33,852 nucleotides of DNA from DATAXP01 sp036272935 (GCA_036272935.1 DATAXP010000097.1:1-33852), one strand, 5' to 3'; counted from the first letter of the stretch, positions 15,266-23,144 are shown. The notes: a model not told the origin generated them from the sequence alone. Translations and numbers: made by a program.

Positions 15266-16284
15266 AGCGTAGCAGCGGCGAAGAAGCGGCGTCCGACGTT
15301 CGTGGAACCTGGCGCGCGGTGTCAGGTGCGCTGGGGCCACTGGTGGCGCTGGGGCTAGTGTTTGCGTTCTTCGCGGCAGCCGACTATGCGACGAGCGGCG
15401 AGAGTCGCTTCGTCGGCGCGCGCAACCTGCGCACCATCGCGGTGCAAACTTCCACGGTCGCCATCGCCGCGCTGGGCATGGTGGTCATCATCATTTCCGG
15501 CGGCATCGACCTGTCGGCAGGCACCGCACTCGCGCTGGCGGCGACCGTGTTGGCCTGGTGTCTTCGCGAAGGTTATGGTCCCGTGGCGGCCGTCGCGGCC
15601 TGCATCGGCGCTGGGTTAGCGACGGGATTCATCAATGGAGCGCTCGTGAGCTTGCTGCGAGTCGTGCCGTTCATCATCACGCTTGGCACGATGCGGGCTT
15701 ACGTCGGAATCGCGAAGCTTGTTGGGGAAGAGACCACCGTACGACCGTTGCCCAATCAGATTCCCGATTGGCTATCAATGTTGGTCGCGACGCGTCCAGA
15801 GCCAGAGTGGCTGGTGCTGCCGGTGGGCGTGTGGCTGGTGCTAGGGCTGTCGGCGGCGCTGGCGGCCGTGCTGCGTTGGAGCGTGTTCGGCCGCTGGGTG
15901 TTCGCGGTTGGCTCCAGCGAAGCGACCGCCCGTCTGTGCGGCGTGAACGTGCCGCTGGTGAAAGTGGCGGTCTACACGCTCTCGGGTTTCTTTGTCGGCA
16001 TGGCGGGGATCTACCAATTCGCCCGGCTCACAAGCGGTAATCCCACTTCGGGCTCGGGACTGGAATTGAACATCATCGCTGCAGTTGTGATTGGCGGAGC
16101 GAGTCTCAACGGCGGTCGCGGGACAGTGCTTGGCACAATCGCCGGAGCGGCAATGATGGGCCTGATCAATAACGGATGCACGCTTTTGGGCGTCAGCAGC
16201 CCGGCCCAAGATATAATTGTTGGTGTGATCATCGTCGTCGCGGCCGCACTCGACCAGTGGCGGCAGCGGCGGCTGAGCAACTGA
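15262..16284 (+). CDS. Sugar ABC transporter permease (RbsC type)
   Basis: A protein of 340 residues forming the membrane channel of a CUT2-class importer. It has about ten hydrophobic segments. Signatures include QTSTVAIAALGMVVIIISGGIDLSAGT near the N-terminus, VPFIITLGTMRAYVGIAKLV, the coupling loop AVGSSEATARLCGVNV, and GGASLNGGRGTVLGTIAGA near the C-terminus. It starts inside the ATPase stop codon (ATGA overlap). With the binding lipoprotein and the double ATPase it completes one importer. The specific sugar or nucleoside is not evident. Confidence 0.9.
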   Translation: MKRSSGEEAASDVRGTWRAVSGALGPLVALGLVFAFFAAADYATSGESRFVGARNLRTIAVQTSTVAIAALGMVVIIISGGIDLSAGTALALAATVLAWCLREGYGPVAAVAACIGAGLATGFINGALVSLLRVVPFIITLGTMRAYVGIAKLVGEETTVRPLPNQIPDWLSMLVATRPEPEWLVLPVGVWLVLGLSAALAAVLRWSVFGRWVFAVGSSEATARLCGVNVPLVKVAVYTLSGFFVGMAGIYQFARLTSGNPTSGSGLELNIIAAVVIGGASLNGGRGTVLGTIAGAAMMGLINNGCTLLGVSSPAQDIIVGVIIVVAAALDQWRQRRLSN

Positions 16285-16310
16285 CACGCACCGCCATTCG
16301 CACCTGTGCC

Positions 16311-17993
16311 ATGCATCGCACGAGCGACCACGCATCGTCGCACGCGGAACCAGCGCCGGCCTACCGGCAGTTGCTCGATGCGCTCCGCAAGCAGTTTCCG
16401 CAGCCGGTTTCGGACCCAGTGCACGACGCCTACGTGGTGTTCTCGATCCTGCGGGCCCTGAATGAGGTCGACAAGCTCAAGTCGCAGACGCCCCTCTTGG
16501 GCGCGGCCGTCGATCCCGATTTCGCCGCGGCACTGGCGTCGCGCGTCGCCGAGGAGGGCCGCTCGCTCGAAGCGTGCATTCCGGAACTGGTCAAGCACTT
16601 GGAAGGGATGTTCATTTGGGGGCATCCGAAAAGCCAGGTGAACGTCATTCCGCAGCCGTCGATTGCCGGCATCATCGGCGTGCTGCTGGCGAGCACGTAC
16701 AACCCGAACCTGTGCAGCGATGAAAGTTCGCGCGGCGCGGCGGCAGCCGAGGTCCGCGCCACGGCAATGGCCGCCGACCTGGTGGGTTACGACCCGCAGC
16801 AATCCGGCGGAGTGTTCACGTTCGGCGGCACCGGTGCCATGCTCTATGCCGTGAAGGTGGGGCTCGAGAAAGCCTTGCCCGGCTCGTTGCAAACCGGCCT
16901 GCGCCGCGATGCCGTGATCCTCGCCTCGCAGAACAGTCATTACTGTGCGCTGAACGTTGCCGGCTGGCTGGGGCTGGGCCAGCAGAACGTGATCCACGTT
17001 CCCAGCCGTCTCGACAACTCCATCGACCTGCACCGGCTTGCCGCCGCGGCCCGCGATGCACTGGCCGCGGGTAAGCCGATCGCCGCCATCATCGCCACGA
17101 TGGGGTCGACCGATGCGTTTGGGATCGACGACCTGCGCGCGATCCGCGCCCTGCGCGACGAACTGGTCGAAGAATTCTCGTTGCCCTACCGGCCTCATCT
17201 GCATGCCGACGCCGTCATCGGCTGGGCCTGGAGTGTGTTCAACGACTACGATTTCATCGCCAACGAGCTGGGCTTCCGCGGGCGCACGGTGCGGGCGCTC
17301 GCCGCGGCGCACCATCGCATGCGGCACCTGCGGCTGGCCGACTCGATCGGCATTGACTTTCACAAGACTGGGTTTGCTCCGTATGTGTCGTCGCTGGTGC
17401 TGTTTGGCGACCGCATGGATTTGCAGTACATTCTCCGGCCGCGGGCGTCGATGCCGTACCTGTTCCAGTCGGGCGAACATCATCCGGGCATGTACACGCT
17501 CGAAACCAGCCGCAGCGGCACGGGGCCGATGGCGGCGCTGGCGAATTTGTTGATGCTCGGCAAACAGGGGCTGCGGACGCTGCTGGGGCATGTCGTCGAG
17601 ATGGCCGAGGTGCTGCGCGAAGGGCTGGAAGCGCACCCCGATCTGACGGTGCTCAACGGCGAAAATGTGGGCCCGGTGACGCTGTTCCGGGTGTATCCCA
17701 GCGGCGTCGACACCTTCAGCATCAAGGATCGCGAGCGGACCGACCGCACCTTCCAAGAGCGGCTCATCGAGTACAATCAGCTCAACCGCCGGGTGTTCGA
17801 GCGCGTGCATGCCGACGCCCTGGCGGGGCACGGTGTGCTGTTGTCGATGACCGATTGCTACCGGCCGAGCGACTTCGGCACGCCGATTGCCGCTTTGAAG
17901 AGCTACGTGCTTTCGCCCTTCACCAACGACGCGCACATGCAGTCGATCATTGCCGACGTGCTGCGGGCGCGCGATGCGGTGCTAAGCGCATAA
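16311..17993 (+). CDS. Group II PLP-dependent decarboxylase-like enzyme
   Basis: A protein of 560 residues of the glutamate/aromatic-amino-acid decarboxylase fold (fold type I PLP). Visible motifs are SQVNVIPQPSIAG, GGVFTFGGTGAMLYAVK (phosphate-binding region), SQNSHYC (cofactor-stacking His), the PLP aspartate in HLHADAVIGWA (Asp300) and the internal-aldimine lysine in DFHKTGFAPY (Lys352). The C-terminus ends in SPFTNDAHMQSII. This family decarboxylates amino acids such as glutamate, aspartate or diaminobutyrate; the substrate is not predictable. It starts 26 bases after the permease, so it may be co-transcribed with the importer. ATG 16311 is taken as start because the longer frame (from 16176) overlaps the permease. 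No strong ribosome-binding site is present. Confidence 0.8.
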   Translation: MHRTSDHASSHAEPAPAYRQLLDALRKQFPQPVSDPVHDAYVVFSILRALNEVDKLKSQTPLLGAAVDPDFAAALASRVAEEGRSLEACIPELVKHLEGMFIWGHPKSQVNVIPQPSIAGIIGVLLASTYNPNLCSDESSRGAAAAEVRATAMAADLVGYDPQQSGGVFTFGGTGAMLYAVKVGLEKALPGSLQTGLRRDAVILASQNSHYCALNVAGWLGLGQQNVIHVPSRLDNSIDLHRLAAAARDALAAGKPIAAIIATMGSTDAFGIDDLRAIRALRDELVEEFSLPYRPHLHADAVIGWAWSVFNDYDFIANELGFRGRTVRALAAAHHRMRHLRLADSIGIDFHKTGFAPYVSSLVLFGDRMDLQYILRPRASMPYLFQSGEHHPGMYTLETSRSGTGPMAALANLLMLGKQGLRTLLGHVVEMAEVLREGLEAHPDLTVLNGENVGPVTLFRVYPSGVDTFSIKDRERTDRTFQERLIEYNQLNRRVFERVHADALAGHGVLLSMTDCYRPSDFGTPIAALKSYVLSPFTNDAHMQSIIADVLRARDAVLSA

Positions 17994-18027
17994 ACCCCAT
18001 CCGAAACGCCAACCTGGAGAAACGATC

Positions 18028-18321
18028 ATGTGGTGGACGGCCTGCTTATTGACGGCGGTGCTCGCAGCGTCGCCGGTTCGCTTTGCTGAAAGCGATGCAT
18101 TCGAAGGGGAAGTGACGAGCGTTGAGGATGGATCGATCACCGTACTCGGCAAGAGCGGCGACAGCGTCGAATTCGACGTGCCCCTCGACGCCAAGATCAC
18201 GCTGAACGGCAAAAAGGCGAAGCTGACCGATATTGAAATCGGCGACTTCGCCAAGGTCACGGCCAAGGGCTCAGGCGAAAAGCGAACCGCCACGGCCATC
18301 GAAGCCCGCGACAGCGAGTAG
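18028..18321 (+). CDS. Small exported protein, possible DUF5666-like beta domain
   Basis: A protein of 97 residues. A signal peptide (MWWTACLLTAVLAASPVRFAES) precedes a compact beta-rich domain: FEGEVTSVEDGSITVLGKSG, EFDVPLDAKITLNGKKAKLTDIEIGDFAKVTAKG, then TATAIEAR. The alternating pattern (VTSVEDGSITV, IEIGDFAKV) resembles the DUF5666/OB-like secreted domains of bacteria. GGAG (18016-18019) lies 8 bases before the ATG. It follows the decarboxylase by 34 bases and ends before a bidirectional repeat. Function is unknown; export is well supported. Confidence 0.75.
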   Translation: MWWTACLLTAVLAASPVRFAESDAFEGEVTSVEDGSITVLGKSGDSVEFDVPLDAKITLNGKKAKLTDIEIGDFAKVTAKGSGEKRTATAIEARDSE

Positions 18322-18327
18322 CGGACC

Positions 18328-18420
18328 GACAGGAACCACAGATGAACACAGATCCACGCAGATGACGGAAAAAGTTTCTCACCTCTGCGTTCATCCGTGT
18401 GCATCTGTGGTTTCTCTGTC
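18328..18420. repeat. Imperfect inverted repeat of AACCACAGATG type
   Basis: gacaggaaccacagatgaac on the left is mirrored by gtgcatctgtggtttctctgtc on the right, with the inner words cacgcagatga and tcatccgtgtg also nearly complementary. It lies exactly between two convergent genes (18028-18321 and 18419-19528), a plausible bidirectional termination site. The wording is a known dispersed intergenic repeat of environmental bacteria. Confidence 0.6.
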
Positions 18421-19528
18421 AGATCGTCAGGCGTCGTCGGCGGGCGAGGATCGGCCAGGTGCCGACGACGCGCCCCTGCTTGACGACGTGCATTTCGTCG
18501 TGCAGCGAGACCGTCGGGCAGACATGCCACGGGATGCCGTAAACCACGTCGCCGACGGCCACGCGGTTAGCAGCCGCGGTTTCCACGACGAGGTGTTCTT
18601 CGCTGTGGTTGACCATCCGGGCATCGGGCAGGTCGAACAGGGCCACGCGGGGATCGGGATTGTCGGCCGAGAGGGCCTTGTACCCCAAGTCGAGCGTAAC
18701 TTGGCCTATGGCGGGGCGGCTGACAACGCGCGTCAGGATCACCAGTGCTGGTAAGAAATCGAGATCGGGCAGCTTGGTCGTGTAACTCTGGTCCCAGAGC
18801 ACTGGCGTGCCGGGGCCGAGCTCGACGTCGGCGCGCTGGGCATGGATCGGAAAACTGAACGTGCCCCCGGCAACGACGCGCGGCACCGGCAGGCCGGCAC
18901 CCACTAAGCGAGCGCGCAGCGCCGCGATCGGTTCGAAGGCGCGGTCGACGCCCACCTGGCGCGATGAACGATCGGGATTCCGCAAGTGTCCGTCGTACAC
19001 ATGCAGCCCGCCGGGACGGACGCCTGGGGTCGCGGCGATCGTTCGGTACAACTCGAAGGCGCGCTCATCCGGGGCGATTCCCGAGCGATGCATGCCATTA
19101 TCGAGATCGACGAGCAGTTCGACAGAAGCACCCGCGGCGCGGGCGGCCTCGGCAACGGCGCGCACGTGTTCAGGGTCGTCGGTGAGCGTCGAAAACGATA
19201 CCCGCGGAATAGCGGCTGCCAGGCACAGAAAACGCCCGATGTTCGGCCCGACGGGCGACATCGCCAGCAGCACGTCCGTGGCTCCCGCACTGGCGACCAT
19301 CTCCGCCTCGGCGATCGTCGAGCACTTGAACCGCGAAATCCCGGCGGCCAACTGCATCCGCGTCAGCTCGGCGGTCTTGTGCGTCTTGACGTGCGGACGC
19401 AAGCGCTCGGCACTGCCCGCGCACGCGATCATGCGGCGAATGTTCTCGGCCGCGCGATCGAGATAGACCAACAGCGCGGGAGACGGAACCTCGTCAGCAT
19501 TGGCGATCGTGTACCAGGGCGCAGCCAT
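18419..19528 (-). CDS. D-threonine aldolase / D-serine dehydratase-like PLP enzyme
   Basis: An enzyme of 369 residues with the alanine-racemase-type N-terminal TIM barrel (fold type III) and the D-serine dehydratase-like C-terminal domain. The PLP lysine is Lys48 in LRPHVKTHKT. The barrel continues with FKCSTIAEAEMVASAGATDVLLA, VELLVDLDNGMHRSGI and VVAGGTFSFPIHA. The C-terminal metal site is likely His335/Cys337 in IPWHVCPTVSLHDE, the H-x-C pair used by zinc-dependent D-serine dehydratases. It probably acts on D-threonine, D-serine or a related beta-hydroxy D-amino acid; which one cannot be told. ATG 19528 (MAAPWYTIANADEVPSPALL) is chosen because the conserved fold starts there. The frame is open 73 codons upstream without conserved sequence. 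Confidence 0.82.
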   Translation of the reverse strand: MAAPWYTIANADEVPSPALLVYLDRAAENIRRMIACAGSAERLRPHVKTHKTAELTRMQLAAGISRFKCSTIAEAEMVASAGATDVLLAMSPVGPNIGRFLCLAAAIPRVSFSTLTDDPEHVRAVAEAARAAGASVELLVDLDNGMHRSGIAPDERAFELYRTIAATPGVRPGGLHVYDGHLRNPDRSSRQVGVDRAFEPIAALRARLVGAGLPVPRVVAGGTFSFPIHAQRADVELGPGTPVLWDQSYTTKLPDLDFLPALVILTRVVSRPAIGQVTLDLGYKALSADNPDPRVALFDLPDARMVNHSEEHLVVETAAANRVAVGDVVYGIPWHVCPTVSLHDEMHVVKQGRVVGTWPILARRRRLTI

Positions 19529-19585
19529 ATGCAGATACTTGAACAGAAGGTCGCCAAGAACGCGAAGGTGCCGAAACCCCCGTTT

Positions 19586-19640
19586 TGGCATGGTCTCCCG
19601 ACCATGCCACATTGCGTAGCACGGTCGGGAGACCGTGCTA
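19586..19640. repeat. Two palindromes with GGTC-GGAGACC core
   Basis: tggcatggtctcccgaccatgcca (19586-19609) and tagcacggtcgggagaccgtgcta (19617-19640) are each near-perfect palindromes sharing the core GGTCTCCCGACC or its complement. The same core recurs around 21.6-21.9 kb and 23.1-23.4 kb, so this is one member of a dispersed family. It sits between the DUF3467 gene and the D-amino-acid enzyme gene. Confidence 0.7.
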
Positions 19641-19673
19641 CAACGGGCGTGCTTCTGTTCGCTTTCGCCTTGT

Positions 19674-20015
19674 TCAGCGCGCGGTCTGCTGGCGTGCCCC
19701 GGGCAGCACTCGCTTCTGCACGTCGGTTTCCAGCACGCCGAAGGCAACCTCGTGACGTTGGATCGTCAGTTGCAGGGCGTGCAGCAAGCGTTTGGCGGTG
19801 TAGTAGTTCGTCACGATCCGCTGGCTGACGACCACCGGATCGGCCGGCACGCCGAACGCCTGGGTGTTGAGGCCGAAGTCGATGATCAGCTCCTCGGGGT
19901 TGCCGGTCACGCGGCAGAAATTGGCGTAGCGCGCCATGAGCTGCGATTCATCGAACTTTACTTGAGGCTGCGGCGGTGCGGCGGCAGCGCCTTCCGAAGG
20001 GGACGGTTGCGACAC
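19674..20015 (-). CDS. DUF3467 domain protein
   Basis: A protein of 113 residues. After a Pro/Ala-rich leader, the DUF3467 core reads ARYANFCRVTGNPEELIIDFGLN, then DPVVVSQRIVTNYYTAKRLL and LQLTIQRHEVAFGVLETD. This small domain is widespread in bacteria but has no settled function. The GTG at 20015 is supported by a strong AAAGGAGA (20020-20027 on the plus strand) about 5 bases upstream. It has the same orientation as the DUF1559 gene upstream, which is closed off by a terminator, so it is probably transcribed separately. Confidence 0.88.
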   Translation of the reverse strand: MSQPSPSEGAAAAPPQPQVKFDESQLMARYANFCRVTGNPEELIIDFGLNTQAFGVPADPVVVSQRIVTNYYTAKRLLHALQLTIQRHEVAFGVLETDVQKRVLPGARQQTAR

Positions 20016-20043
20016 GTAAATCTCCTTTACGCATTGTTTTGGG

Positions 20044-20066
20044 TGCCACTGGCTCTGCCAGTGGCA
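20044..20066. repeat. TGCCACTGG...CCAGTGGCA inverted repeat
   Basis: Nine-base perfect arms around the loop ctctg. This is the core of a frequent planctomycete intergenic repeat (GGGTGCCACTGGCTCTGCCAGTGG wording). It is just upstream of the DUF3467 ribosome-binding site. Confidence 0.55.
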
Positions 20067-20091
20067 TCCAAGGCGGCTAAACGATAACGTG

Positions 20092-20124
20092 AAAAAAAAT
20101 CTCGGCCGCCGCGGCGGCCGAGAT
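20092..20124 (-). terminator. Rho-independent terminator of the DUF1559 gene
   Basis: On the minus strand ATCTCGGCCGCC pairs with GGCGGCCGAGAT (13 base pairs with the central GC, almost no loop) and is followed by eight T residues. It starts about 31 bases after the stop codon of the gene ending at 20156. Confidence 0.85.
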
Positions 20125-20155
20125 CATTGGCTTAAACGCTGAAACACTCACCGAC

Positions 20156-21343
20156 TCACGGCACCCAGGTCTCGTCGAGCGGCACGGCCCAGTTCCTGCC
20201 CTGCATCAACAGCGTGCCGGATTGCTGACTGTTGGGGTTCATGGCATTCTTGCCGTCGGGGGTCATCAGCAAGCAAAATACGTAGTACTCGATCTGATCG
20301 CCCATGAAGATCGTGCGGGCGTCACAAAAAACAACGTTCATGCCGTTCGGATGGTACGACGACGGTCGAGCATAGCCGTACGGTGAGGTGGAACTGCTGC
20401 CGCTCTGGAATTGACGTTGACCTTTCGTGCTAGGATCGTTCGGGCGAAGTGATGGATATGCTTGTGGCTGTGCCGACGGCGCCGCGCCGCCGGGGACGAT
20501 CGACTGCGTGCCGACGGGTGTTGCATTGCAGTCCCAAATAAAGCCGGTCGATGATTCGGTCACATCGGTGTAGCTGCCGGCATCGGCGTTTTCGGAGAAC
20601 ATGATCGTGTTGCCGGCGCCATCGCGGTTGGTAATAAAGTCGCTGGTCATGCTAACGCGGGGCATGATGATACTACCGCTCATGCTCATTCTGGGATCAC
20701 CGGTAAGCCGGTCGAAAAAGACGCCGTTGGCACGCAAATCGCGCGACATCGACGACCCCCCAGTTGCGTAACTTCCGTTGTCCTGGCAACCCGTGTTGCA
20801 CACGTAGGCCAACGGCATGTTGCCGGTGTTCGCCGGTGGATTGGTCGGACAATTCAAAATGTTCATATACACGTGAGCGCTTTGTTGCGTCGCCGCCTGG
20901 CCCGTCGAGCTACTCGAGGTGCGCCACGCGGTATAGAGATCGGTACGCTCGAGGTTCGGCAACAGCTCGACGATGAAGCTCGTACCAGGAAGACTGGAAG
21001 TTTGGGTCGTCTGATTGACTGCCGGGCTCATCACGTACGCCGGGGTCGGCATCTGGCCGTTAATGACGAGCATCGGCGTGTAGTTCGCATAACCAGGATA
21101 CGCTTTCCTGGTCAGCTCGTACTGCATCGTTGCCTGCGCGAGCTGCCGCACCTGACTGGAACAGGTGATGCGGCGTCCTGTTTCGCGCGCCGTGTTGACG
21201 GCGGGCAACAGCAGCCCGATGAGCATGCCGATGATGGCGATCACCACCAACAACTCGACCAACGTAAAACCAGCGCGGGACTTTTGAGCGGCCGCGCGAC
21301 GGCGAGAATTCGCCCGTTTGCGAGACATGCAACCACGAGACAT
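20156..21343 (-). CDS. DUF1559 pseudopilin-like exported protein
   Basis: A protein of 395 residues. A basic leader (MSRGCMSRKRANSRRRAAAQKSRA) ends at the prepilin peptidase site G-FTLVELLVVIAIIGMLIGLL, the type IV pilin/type II secretion N-methylation motif. The DUF1559 domain follows, with PAVNTARETGRRITCSSQVRQLAQATMQYE. Near the C-terminus is the family's H-X9-DG region, here VVFCDARTIFMGD, lacking the classical DG pair but in the right place. Such proteins are expanded to dozens of copies in planctomycetes and are probably assembled or secreted through a type II-like machinery; their role is unknown. AGGAGA (21349-21354) lies 5 bases before the ATG. The final segment ends DETWVP. Confidence 0.92.
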   Translation of the reverse strand: MSRGCMSRKRANSRRRAAAQKSRAGFTLVELLVVIAIIGMLIGLLLPAVNTARETGRRITCSSQVRQLAQATMQYELTRKAYPGYANYTPMLVINGQMPTPAYVMSPAVNQTTQTSSLPGTSFIVELLPNLERTDLYTAWRTSSSSTGQAATQQSAHVYMNILNCPTNPPANTGNMPLAYVCNTGCQDNGSYATGGSSMSRDLRANGVFFDRLTGDPRMSMSGSIIMPRVSMTSDFITNRDGAGNTIMFSENADAGSYTDVTESSTGFIWDCNATPVGTQSIVPGGAAPSAQPQAYPSLRPNDPSTKGQRQFQSGSSSTSPYGYARPSSYHPNGMNVVFCDARTIFMGDQIEYYVFCLLMTPDGKNAMNPNSQQSGTLLMQGRNWAVPLDETWVP

Positions 21344-21403
21344 AGAAATCTCCTGCGATCCTTTAGGAGGCGACGCTTCCCCTGCTTCTGCTAGCCAAAA
21401 TCG

Positions 21404-21412
21404 ATTCTAGCA
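21404..21412 (-). promoter_or_regulatory. Possible extended -10 promoter for the DUF1559 gene
   Basis: On the minus strand TGCTAGAAT gives an extended -10 (TGn-TAGAAT) about 61 bases upstream of the start codon. No matching -35 hexamer is seen. Confidence 0.25.
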
Positions 21413-21540
21413 ATCGTGCTTGCGTACGCTATGAGATTCCACAGATTTTAAGGATTTAACACGACCATAATACGGGCATCCGCCAGCGAGTTGTGCCACG
21501 GCACGATGACGCGGTAGTGGTGCTATGTTCAGTTCCGCGC

Positions 21541-21922
21541 GCACCGGGTGGCTGGGGCAGAGCGCAGCGATGCCCCAGTGTTGTGGCCGGTCTCCCGCCG
21601 ATGTTGTGGCCGGTCTCCCGACCGCGCCACCCGGTTCGACCGTAGGTCTCCCAGCGTCCGCGCAAACCGGCCATCGCGTGATCATGGAGCCTCGCGAGGG
21701 AGGAGACCTGCGGTCGCCATAATGGGAGCGCCACAAGCACCCGACGCACCGGGTGGCTGGGGCAGAGCGCAGCGATGCCCCGGTGTTGTGGCCGGTCTCC
21801 CGCCGATGTTGTGGCCGGTCTCCCGACCGCGCCACTCGGTCCGACCGTAGGTCTCCCAGCGTCCGCGCAAACCGGCCATCGCGTGAGCATGGAAGCCCGG
21901 GAGGGAGGAGACCTGCGGTCGG
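21541..21922. repeat. Two direct copies of a ~178-bp repeat, 205-bp period
   Basis: Copy 1 spans about 21541-21718 and copy 2 about 21746-21922. They match almost base for base, starting gcaccgggtggctggggcag and ending gaggagacctgcggtcg. Each contains two GTTGTGGCCGGTCTCCCG words, a GACCGCGCCAC word and the spacer cgtaggtctcccagcgtccg. No credible protein is encoded. The differences (for example cagtg/cggtg and atcatggagc/agcatggaag) show the duplication is not brand new. It fills the gap upstream of the tonB riboswitch. Confidence 0.8.
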
Positions 21923-21928
21923 CCACAA

Positions 21929-21952
21929 TGGCATGGTCGGGAGACCATGCCA
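21929..21952. repeat. TGGCATGGTC-GGGAGACCATGCCA palindrome
   Basis: A 24-base near-perfect palindrome identical to the copies inside the 23.1-23.4 kb repeats and the inverse of the one at 19586-19609. It directly follows the second 178-bp repeat copy. Confidence 0.65.
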
Positions 21953-22000
21953 TAGCACCTCGGCTGCGACTTGAGGGGCGACGCCTGGACGCAACCTGCG

Positions 22001-22029
22001 TTGACGATCGACCGCCGCCGCGATACGGT
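22001..22029 (+). promoter_or_regulatory. Possible promoter for the tonB riboswitch transcript
   Basis: TTGACG (22001-22006) and TACGGT (22024-22029) are 17 bases apart. Initiation near 22036 would place the start just before the cobalamin aptamer. The -35 is good, the -10 is poor. Confidence 0.35.
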
Positions 22030-22054
22030 GGACGACAGACAGGACACTGGTGGC

Positions 22055-22275
22055 CGGATGGCGAACGTTCTTCGTGCCGTTCGGCAAAACAGGGAACTCC
22101 GGTGCAACTCCGGGACGGCCCCGCCGCTGTAAGCGAGCAACAGGCCGAGCGCCAAAACTCAACCACCCATTGTTGCCGCTGCCGACCTTGCCCCCCAGAA
22201 GTTGCAAGGCCCGGCAGTCGGCAATGAGAAGGGTCTGGGCGTTCGGGCTCGCGAGTCAGAAGACCTACCAGGGTC
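22055..22275 (+). ncRNA. Cobalamin riboswitch upstream of tonB
   Basis: The conserved core of the cobalamin aptamer is readable. The phrase aaaacagggaa (22086-22096) is followed by tccggtgcaactccgg, then acggccccgccgctgtaa, matching the family order AAACAGGGAA, GGTGnAAnTCC, CGGnCCCGCC and CTGTAA. The 3' part has agtcagaagacctacca (22255-22270), the counterpart of the GCCAGnAGACCnGCC end. The 5' limit is approximate. It lies about 60 bases before tonB, so adenosylcobalamin or another cobalamin binding should repress tonB. No T-tract terminator is visible, so control of translation initiation is more likely. Confidence 0.88.
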
Positions 22276-22336
22276 CGCAGCCAGTCAGCGCCAGAGCCGC
22301 TCGGGACGGCCGCGCTGAAGTCGGAGCGACCGCGGC

Positions 22337-23074
22337 ATGCGCCTGCACACATTCAGCATCACGCGCGCCAACGACCTTTGGGGACTGACGGTCAGTGCCG
22401 CGTTGCATGGCGGACTGGTGTTGGCGGTCTGCCGGTGGCCAGGGTTCGTTTATCCGCGCTCGTTCTTGGCCGAACCGGGGCGCAGCTCGATTGCGCTGGT
22501 GGCGAGCATGGCTCGCGAGGGGGAAGACGAGACGAATGAGCAAACCGACGTCGAAGGACTGGTCGAGATCGACGAGCCGGCTGCCGACGAAACGCGCGCA
22601 CCGCGCGACGAGCGTTTCAAGCCGCTCGAAGCCGTGGCCACGCGCGCCAACGTGAAAGATACCGTCGAGCTGACGGAAGTCGCCGAGACAGCCGCTTTGC
22701 CTCGCTCGGTGCAGTCGCCGGTGATCGAGGCCCAAATAGTCGAATCGTCAGCGCCATCGGTAGCCTCTCCGGCCTCGGAACCGCACGAAGGGGCCGACGT
22801 CGAGCAGTTGCCGCAGCTCGTGTCGAACCCCGCCCCCGCGTATCCGCCGCAAGCGCTGGCCCAGCGGCGCACGGGGCGCGTCGTGATCGCCGCCCTCGTC
22901 GGCACCGACGGTGCCGTGCTCAGCGCAACCGTTCACCGGTCGAGCGGCATGGCCGACCTGGACCGCGCGGCACTCGATGCGGTGCGCGGCTGGCGCTTCA
23001 CGCCGGCAATTCGTGGCGGCCGGGCCATCGAGCACACGATGGCCGTGCCGGTGCGGTTTGTGCTCGAGCGCTAG
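22337..23074 (+). CDS. tonB: TonB energy transducer
   Basis: A protein of 245 residues that transmits the proton-motive force from the ExbB-ExbD complex to outer-membrane receptors. It has a single N-terminal helix (LWGLTVSAALHGGLVLAVC), then a periplasmic spacer of about 120 residues. The spacer is acidic and Ala/Val/Glu-rich rather than Pro-rich as in E. coli TonB. The C-terminal domain has all the hallmarks: NPAPAYPPQALAQRRTGRVV, LDRAALDAVRGWRFTPA and a final VPVRFVLE. GGAG (22323-22326) is 10 bases before the ATG. The cobalamin riboswitch upstream marks it as dedicated to B12 uptake, working with the receptor gene at 24.3-26.4 kb. ExbB and ExbD are not in the window. Confidence 0.9.
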   Translation: MRLHTFSITRANDLWGLTVSAALHGGLVLAVCRWPGFVYPRSFLAEPGRSSIALVASMAREGEDETNEQTDVEGLVEIDEPAADETRAPRDERFKPLEAVATRANVKDTVELTEVAETAALPRSVQSPVIEAQIVESSAPSVASPASEPHEGADVEQLPQLVSNPAPAYPPQALAQRRTGRVVIAALVGTDGAVLSATVHRSSGMADLDRAALDAVRGWRFTPAIRGGRAIEHTMAVPVRFVLER

Positions 23075-23090
23075 GCGAGCGGCCGGATCG

Positions 23091-23117
23091 TTAGCCCCGG
23101 CGAGGCGCCGGGGCTAA
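23091..23117. terminator. 12-bp perfect hairpin after tonB
   Basis: ttagccccggcg (23091-23102) pairs exactly with cgccggggctaa (23106-23117) around a 3-base loop, 16 bases after the tonB stop. It lacks a T tract and uses a wording that recurs as a dispersed planctomycete repeat, but the position fits a transcript end. Confidence 0.55.
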
Positions 23118-23144
23118 AGGTTCGTCGCGTGCGCTTGTTGTGGC

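Noticed and set aside
16011..17936. Long open frame (641 codons) antisense to the permease end and decarboxylase
   Set aside because: It runs through two well-supported genes, has no motif, and shows the composition expected of a GC-driven shadow frame.
21456..22352. Minus-strand open frame of 298 codons across the repeat block and riboswitch
   Set aside because: The translation contains the repeat units as low-complexity peptide repeats and crosses the cobalamin aptamer. There is no start signal and no conserved domain.
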